Source: Tamarix chinensis
Taxonomy: Eukaryota; Streptophyta; Magnoliopsida; Caryophyllales; Tamaricaceae
NCBI GenBank assembly: GCA_030549775.1
Contig: CM060181.1
Span: forward strand, 37,883,063 to 37,947,062
DNA length: 64,000 nucleotides
Direction of reading: 5' to 3'
Position 1 is the first letter of the stretch, and each line of letters starts with the position of its first letter. The notes under the pieces are model-generated. The model was not told the DNA's origin and did not search any database. It worked only from the letters and a program-made list of their open reading frames with translations. Position numbers and translations under genes: made by a program. Positions 14,701 to 23,700 of the stretch are shown here, one piece after another.

Positions 14701-17700
14701 TTTATTTTTTTATTAATTAAAAAAAATATTTGTACACTTTTGTGGGGAGCTACAAGGAATCACTATACATGTGCAGTAGCAATTGTGGGGTGACCCACGA
14801 TTCCTTTTGGATGCAGGAAGAGATCTATTTTGATGTGCTTACCATGGATGTAGCCCACCTACTCCTAGGCAGACTTTGGCTTTATAATCATTTGGTTAAG
14901 ATTGACCAAAGGCCCAAAACTCATTATTTCTTCTTTAAAGGCAAGCGTATCATTCTTACTCCTACAAAGCCATCTAATCCTTCACCTCCTAAACCCGATT
15001 ATACTTCTAAGGAAAATGTTCATAATAGAATTCAAATCATCACCCCTAGTGCTTTCAATCAATAAAGTAGACAAAATAACTTCATGGCAGCCACATTTGC
15101 TTAGGAGGTTCTCCAAATTCCACTTTACTAATTCCTACTGAGGTTCAAAAATTATTGGGTGAATTTTTTTATGCAATCTTGAAGAGTTACCTAAAAATTT
15201 ACCACCTATGAGAGACATTCACCATGCCATTGATTTTAATCCTGGGTTCAGTTGCCTAACCTTCCTCATTATAGGATGAATCCCAGAGCATGCTGAGTTA
15301 AATAGAAAAGTTGAGGAACTTCTTAGTAAGGGATTTGTGAAACATAACATGAGCCCTTATGCAGTACCCGCCATAAACAAAATTACTATTAAGTATAGGC
15401 TTCCTATCCCTAGGCTAGAGAACATGTTAGTTATTACTCTACAATTGATTTACGAAACGGGTACCAACAGATTCGCATTAGACCATGAGATAAGTGAAAA
15501 ACAACTTTTAAGACACAAGATGGACTCTTTGAGTGGTTAGTAATGTCTTCTGAGTTATCAAATGTCCCTAGCACATTCATAAGGCTTATGACCCATATCT
15601 TACAATCATTCACAGGAAAATTTCTCGTAGTCTACTTTGATGACATCCAGGTCTATAGTAAGTCCAAAGGTGAACACCTGAATAACCTTTGACAAGTCAT
15701 CGCTACCCTTCCAAAAGCTAAGCTCTATGCTAAGCTTAAGAAATGTTCATTCCTTCAGCCTCATGCTCTTTTCCTAGACTTCATTTCTGCTCAGGGAATT
15801 TCTACCAACCTCGAGAAAGTTAGAATCATTAAGGAGTGGCCCGAACCAAAATATGTTTCGGAAGTGCATAGCTTCCATGGTATAGTATCTTTTTATTGTC
15901 AATTCTGATGAATACATATTTTATACCCTTTTAATCTTAGTTTTTACGCTTTTATTTGAACAATATATAAGGAAAATTATAATTTTGTGCTTAAGTGATT
16001 AAAATCTCATACATTCAATTATTTGAACTAAAATAATATAAAATTGATGGAATAAATTATGAGAATATTTTTATTATTTTTAATCTTATTTTATAAGTAT
16101 TCATTGATCATACATGGAATAACAAATTACAAAGGAAAGGAGACCAAAGGAGCAAAAGGCCCAAAAGGTCGGGCAATCGGGACAAAAACAAAGGCAAAGA
16201 CTTGAGGCATGGAGAAAAAAGAAGGTCCAAAGGCTTGGGGGCAAAAAAGGAAATAACAAGGCCTAACCAAAGGGGGCAATGGGACGGCAGAGAGAAAGTA
16301 ACAAGAGAAGGGGACAAAGAGAAGAAAGCTTACGGTGCGTAGAGAAGGAGAAGAGAGAGAAGGTGTGCGGAGGGATGCGACTTAGAGAAAGAAAAAAGAA
16401 GAAGAAGAAGAAGAAGACGGCATAGGCAACACAGAGAAACAAAGGCCAAGAAAAAGCAAGGCTAGCGATGAGACAGGGTAGTAGAAAGAGAGAAGACACA
16501 GAAAGAGAAAAAGAGAAAAAGAAGGGAAGAGCGGCGGCAATGAAGGTTGACGTGCGACGAAAGAGAGAGAGAGAAGAGAAGGCTAGGCATGTTAGGCAAC
16601 GAGAAGGACACGACGGAGGAGAGATAATAGAGAGAAGTCATCATGCACCGATAGAAGAAAAGAGACCCGAAGAGTTTATTTCTAATGAAATTAAGCAATT
16701 TTTCATCCAAATATTTCTTTCTCTATTTCTGATATATAGTTTTAATATATACTTTTGTGTAATTCATTTATTTATCATGGCTGGCTAAATATTTATTGCC
16801 GAGGAATAGAGTAAAACCCTAGACTATGATTTAATATGTGATATTAAGTTTCTTTGTTTCATGGGATTGTCTTCGACTCTATTTTAATTGCTATCATTTA
16901 TATATGTGATTTTGTCAAGTATGATTTATAAGGTGCATTTCTCCTTCTAACTTCCTCATAGTGACAGTATGTAGGATTATATACTTGCTAGGTGGCTATA
17001 TGAAATGCTAGAATTTATATATAAAAATTGCAACTAGGTCAGATAATAATTTACCTAATAGTTTTGTGAATCTAACCAAAGCAATGGAATGTTTAGATAC
17101 GTGTGGATCAAAGGTGGGAAATACAATTAGACACACTTGAGGTACTAGTTTGGGTACTTAAACTGACATCCTTCCACTTGTATTTAATGCTTTAAATCTA
17201 GTTAAATATAGGAGCCACTTGTTACGACTATCCTGCTAGAATTTAATGGGCTTTAATATTGGTGTTTTGTCGTATTAATCATTTCAGGGAAGTAATATAA
17301 GGTGTATAGACCTACTTTTGGTTTACAACTTAGTCGGTTTCTTTCTTGTGATTAAAGATGACTTAAAAATTATTGTTAAATTTCAACCTAGTCTAGTGGT
17401 GGCATTCGTTATATTGGTAGTCACCCTTATTTATTTTCTTATTTTCTTATATTTATTATTTTTATTATTTTCTATTTTAAACCCTCATAACTGTGTTTTT
17501 CCTATTATTTGTTTTTTTTTTGTGATTTAGAGTCTTTTATTTTATTATTTGTGAGCTAACTAAATAAAGGTGAACCGTCTCAATCCTCAACCTAGAACGA
17601 TACCCTTATTTACCAATGCTATAATTGACAACAAAAGGGTTTAAATTGCGTGTCGGCTATGGCCACACCAGATTTGATGCAAGAGCAGACACTCAAGAAT

Positions 17701-20700
17701 TAGCTTTCATAATTATGGAACTAATTGTTCTTCATTTGGAAAATGTCTGCCACAAATTTGAAGACCAACAGATGGTTACGTTACTAGAAACGTAACAAAC
17801 AAGCAATTAAGTGTCTACGTGCATGTGCATAGCGTGCATGAAATGATGACCACGTGCATGGGGGAGTTTGTTTTCAGATTTGTCGAGCATTATTAGTAAT
17901 TTAGCTAATTTGTTAATTAAATAATAGAGTTGGATAATAAAGTTAGCATAAAGGCAAGCTTGGAATCTTTTGAATTATGCTTTTAGCTAGTGGTAAAATG
18001 ATTATAAGCTGCTATGAATGTCGAGTATGGTGAGGATAATTGAATTGAAGTTGAATACAAGTGAATTTTGTGTGAGTTCAAACTCAATCAAATCAAATCT
18101 GTGGGAACAATTTAGCTTCAAAGTTTTAATCTCTTCATCTGTATGAATTAGAGATTAATCTATATCTTTTCTACTCTCCTTAATCTATATTTTTCCTACC
18201 ATGATTACCATCAAAATCCTACTCTAATTCAAAGTTAATCAGAACCCTAATTCGGTACACACAACCGAAACCCTAAACCCACCATTCAAAACCCTAACAT
18301 TTCCATACAAACCAAACGTAACGTTAATCTTTTTATTCGAATCAAACCCTAAACCTAACCCTAAACCACAACTTTAACCTTCATCTAAACTCTAACTTTC
18401 GAAGCTTAACATCATCAATACACCATTGTCGAATGCATATAACAATTACCATAAACCATATGAATCATCACCATTAATAATCCATCACCTTCGAATCATA
18501 TCTATTTTGTTTGAATCATCACCCCCCCTCTTTTCCTCCTATTTGAATGTGAGCAACCCTAATCCACCATCACCGAGCCTTATCCTATTTATTATCATCA
18601 CAATCGAAGCATAATCTCATCAATTTGTGAAACCCCCCTCCCACACACATCAAGATTCATCCGTAATTTCCAGCTCCATCATGACCCCCATCACAGATTG
18701 TTTAAAGAATTGCACATTTCAGTAGACTTATAAAGCCTCTAGAGCCTTTTAAGAAATTAAAGAATGTATGACTAAGGTCCCTGTTCTTAGGCATCCCAAC
18801 TTAGTAAGGCCTTTGAGTTGTGATGTTTGTGAGATAAGCATAGGGGAGTATTAGGCAAAGAGGGTCATCCCATAACATTCTTTAGTGAGAAGCTCAACAC
18901 TTTTAAGTAGAAATACACAATCGATTTTAAGGAGTTGTATGTTGTGGTTAGGTCCCTCCATCATTGACGATATTACCTTTTAACCTAATACTTGGTAATC
19001 TGATCATATAGCGTTTGAATACTTGAACTTAAAGTGAGAACTCCCCAAGAAGTATGTTAAATGGCTTGAGTTCCTAGGAAAGTATACATTTGTCGTCAAA
19101 CATCGTTCCAGTGTAGAAAAAAAGGTGGTTGATGCTCTTAGTAGAATAGATCCTATCCTTCAGTAATGGAGTATTAAGGCTACTAACTTTAATAAAATGA
19201 AGAATGATTACTCTTCTTACCCTAATTTTGGTCATATCTACCAAAAAGTCTCTAGTAGCCATCATAAGGAATTCACTGACTGTGGTTCATAATGGATATC
19301 TTTTTAGAGCTTCTAGATTATATGTTCCCATAAGACTTTCTTATTTGGGAATTACAAATTGGTGGTCTTACTGATCACTTTGGTATGGATCATACTATTA
19401 CCTTGGTACGTAATTGATGCCTTCTTGGCAATAAGATGTTAAGCGAGTCATATCCTAGTGTTGTACCTATAAGTTAACTAAAACCAGAAAACAAAACACA
19501 GGTTTATATACTCCTTTAACTATTCCCCATGAGCCATGGAAGGATATTAGCATGAATTTTATTCTAGGTATCCCTAAGACATCTAGAGGGCATGATTCGA
19601 TTCTTATCACAGTTGATATGTTCTCCAAGATGGACCATTTCATACTATGTAGTAAGAAATCAGATGATACTCATGTCGCTAGATTGATTGTTCATGAGGT
19701 AGTAACATTACATGGCATTCCTTCTTACATAATGTCTAATAGAGATTCTAGATTTGTTTGTTGGTTTTGGAGGACACTTTGGGCCCCCAATAAAATCTAG
19801 TAGAAGTTCTAGTGTCCATCATCCACAAACTAATAGCCAAACTAAGGTAAGCTAGTAAATCGAGGTTCAAGTGACCTTCTTCGATCGACCTCATACTTGA
19901 GATTTAGTGCCACTCACAACTGAGTTTGCTTATAATCATGCGTCTAATAGGTCCACAGGAAAGAGTCCTTTTGAAATTATTTATGGTTATATCCCGTGCT
20001 TGAACTTTGGTCCCCTATACCCACATGTACATGTGTCTACATCAGCTGAATTCTTTGTTAATCATATTCATTCATTGCATAATAAGATTAAACGTAAGAT
20101 TATGTTGAGTAATGTGGATTATAAACATCTGGTTAATGTACGTCATAGCAATAAGGATTTTAATGAGGGTGACTTTGACATAGTATGCGTGTCTTGAACA
20201 TTTTCCAAAAGGATATTTTAAAGAAATATGTGCACGAGCCATGGGCCCATATGATATTTTTGAAAAACAAGGACCAAAAGCTTATGTGCTTGAGTTACCA
20301 GATACTTTGGGTATTAGTTCTGTATTCATTGTGGGTGATTTGTCACCCTACAAAGGCAACTTTGAGCCTCCTATTTTGCCATCGAGTGTCTCTACATGTT
20401 TGAAGGAGCCAACATTGATATATATTCAGCTCCCCGAGGAAGAAGTTGTTTCCATTTTTTATGTTGAGTATGTTATTTCTTTTCAAGGAGGTTTTCATTG
20501 TTTTTGGGTTACTTGGAAGAATCGTCTAACTATGATGCTACTTGCGTCCATGAAGACGATCTTCACGACATGGCTCTAGCATTGTATAGGATTTTCTTCC
20601 ATTTTACTCGCCGAAGTCAAGTTTTTTTCCAGTAGGAGAGAATGATGTAGATAGGAAAGATTTTAATAGGAAGAAGTATTTCCGTAGAAAATAAATAAAT

Positions 20701-23700
20701 TCTTCCTATCTTTTTTTTTTATTTTATTTTTCTTTCCTATCTTTATGAGTTAGATATGATTTATCTTTATTAGTTAGATATGATTAGTATTATCTCTTAA
20801 GAACCTTAAGCTTGTCATTATTATTAGTATATTCAATAAAACTATCAAAATAATTTCCACTCAATTTCCCAATTCTCTTCCCGGTTTCATTCCTCAATCT
20901 CAATCTCTTCTTCAATTCTTTCAACCTCACATCACTAACTGGAGAAGCATTTACTGCCTAGAATCATAGTAAAACTAAATATGAAGAGGGCATATGATTC
21001 TGTCAAATGGAACTGCATTGAAAACCTTCTTTCTGCCATGCATTCCCCCCACAATTTGTTGAGATCCTTGTGGCTTGTGTATCCACAATTAGCTACTTTA
21101 TTAAATTTAATGGTGTCTTGCATCCTTCATTTCAACCAAGGAGAGGGTTGAGGTAAGATAACCCCCTCTCTCCTTACCTCTTTGTCTTGATCATGGAATA
21201 CCTTAATCGCTCATTACGTAATGTCAAGTCCACTCTTTACTCCCCATCCAAGTTGTAAGAAATTCAAGATAGCCAACCCAATGTTCACAAATGATCTCCT
21301 CTTTTTCTGTAGTGACAAGAAAGATGCAGTCACAACAGTACTCTATACCTTCTTTCAGTTCTCCAACATCTCAGGTCTAGCCATGAACGCAAGAAAAAAC
21401 AATGTATATTATGGAGAAGATTTTTCCCAGTAGTTAAAAAAATGATTTTTATGATGCATATCACATACCTAAAGGAACTTTGCCTTTCAAATATCTAGGA
21501 GTACCCTTGATGGTAGATATCTCACTAAACACCATTACCATGCACCCATTGATAGATTTATCTTGCGAATGAGAACTTGACATGCTAAGTTACTTAGTCA
21601 GACAAGCAAAATGCAATTAATATAATACGTCATATTTCGCTTACAAACTTATTAGAGCATGGTTTTCCTTATTGGCCCTATCCTAATATACATCATCACA
21701 AAAAATAAATGTTATTTGTCGAAACTTCCTTCAATTAGACTCCAAAGTGTGCACTTGTGGCTTGGGAATCAATTTTCTTGCATAAAAATGAGGGCAGTTT
21801 GGATCTTATTAACCTTCTATGGTGGAATAAAGTTGTCATGTGTCAGCTAATTATGGCACTTAGCCTCCAAAAAGGACCTAATGTGAGTAAAATGGATTCA
21901 TGCCTAGGTGGAACCATCTGAGATGCTAGGGTAAAACCTTTTGCATCTTGGATTCTCAAGAAGACATATGTCAAGTGGCCCACCATCCTTCGAATTCTCC
22001 ATGCATCATCCATAAGGGCTCCCTATTTCCACCACTTATAATTAATTAGACCTTGCAATGACAAAGTTCTTGGTGTTCTTTTGATTGGAATAAACATTCA
22101 CTCACAAAACATTCTTTCATTCTGTAGCTTACTATTTTGGGTAGACTCCAAACCTGAGATAAGCTTCAAGCTTATGGACTACAGATTATTACCACTTATG
22201 TGCTCTGCAATGGTGCAATTGATAGTCATCAACATTTGCTCTTAAACTACACGTTTGCTAGGAATATATGTCTCCCACTATAAAATAAAATAGGCTGCCA
22301 ACAACATATTACTCATTGGCAAGAATTATTCAATGGAATACTAAAGGAGGCCAAGGCCCCAAGGTTAAAAAGCAAGTCATTCGAGCCTTGATTGCAACTA
22401 AAATATGACATATATGGAGGGAGAGGAACAGGAGAATCTTCACAAACAAATCAAAAGAACCTAACTCCATTAAGAAACAAATCATAGCAGACATGGCAGG
22501 GAGAATGACTAGATTTCAGAAATACAATTCCTATAGTCGTTTGATAAAATGTATAGATAACATAAGACAGGAGTTTAGCAGACATGGCAGGGAGAATGAC
22601 TAGATTTCAGAAATACAATTCCTATAGTCGTTCGATAAAATGTATAGATAACATAAGCAAGGAGTTTAGCCATTAGATAGTTGTCTTAGCTTTCATCTTT
22701 TCTTGATTGGTTACTTGAGAACTACTCGTAACTTCCTTGAATTTTGAGATTAATGGAATACATACATATAATGTTTACCAAAAAAATTTGAACATCGCCT
22801 ATGTTATCTCACTAAATTGAGATAAAATATCAATAGAACTGTTTATACCAAAAGCTTTTGTACAACAACAATGCTGAGAGAGATGAGAACATATGCAATA
22901 AGATATGAGAGGGAAGGCACTTATAGAGATTTCAACAATTGCATTCAATATCTTGGAGACAAAGATAATGGACATACACAAAGCAACCCAAAGCTAATGG
23001 ATACTTCGATATAAAACCATTTCGCATTGGCCCCAAACATTCAAAAATAAGTATGGTTATAAGAACTTCAATTATTTATTATAGCACATACCCTAAGGCT
23101 AGAAAAAAAATGAGGAAATAAGGTCTGTGTCAAGACTTGTTTCATGAGATCTCCAAACCTATAGTAGGATTATTCTAATAAGCACAATTAGAAACTATAC
23201 ATGGTAGAAACAACTGATACAGCAAACTAACTTTATATGGTAGAAACAATTGATTCAACAAACTAACCAAGCAATAAAGCCATGGTCGCAATTGCAATCA
23301 CAGTGTCACAATATCAAAGTGCCGCAAACGATATTTTATGTCGCAATATGATTTTTTATTTTTTATTTTTTTAAATGTACCATTAAAATATCAGCCAATA
23401 AATATGTGAAATTCTAAAACGATTGCGTATCTGCTACTCAAAATCCACGGCAATTTTGCATATCAAAACCAATATTTAATTGTATGAAACTAACTTCTCA
23501 TACTTAGAAATAAGTTTCTACAAAAGTGGATTGAGTTAAATACATATAAAGAAGTAAATATTTAGGGTTATCTTCTATTAAGGAATAAACAGGGTTCTTT
23601 TCAAATTTAAGGACCAATATTTTACCGATATTTACCGATATCTGCCGATACTTACTGGTATTTGTTGATATTTATTGTGAGAACAAATAAAAAAAATCAT

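Larger units (their letters stand above)
14733..20642 (+). pseudogene. Degenerate Ty3/gypsy polyprotein (chromovirus-like), 5'-truncated
   Basis: Read across stops and frameshifts, the order is protease, RT, RNase H, integrase, chromodomain-like tail. The protease-linked segment [19 protein letters not shown] is at about 14,830-14,890. RT runs about 15,180-15,905 with the YFDDI active site at 15,633-15,647. A foreign insertion splits RT from RNase H at 15,906-18,655. RNase H follows at 18,660-19,160 and integrase at 19,490-20,200 ([12 protein letters not shown] around the first catalytic Asp). The tail has the chromodomain-like order LP-LGIS-F-VGDLSPY then [11 protein letters not shown]. The gag and 5' LTR are absent. 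At least ten in-frame stops make it inactive. Confidence 0.85.

Noticed and set aside
14435..14701. 88-codon minus-strand ORF beginning [20 protein letters not shown]
   Set aside because: It has a plausible start and helical character and could be a decayed gag or gene piece. I found no motif, neighbouring exon or splice context to support it.
16468..16788. 106-codon Arg/Glu/Lys-rich ORF
   Set aside because: It is encoded by the purine-rich block of the nested insertion. Charge bias is a composition effect.
18240..18370. Possible interstitial telomere
   Set aside because: The AACCCTAA motifs are scattered and not in tandem, and they lie inside a transposon insertion.
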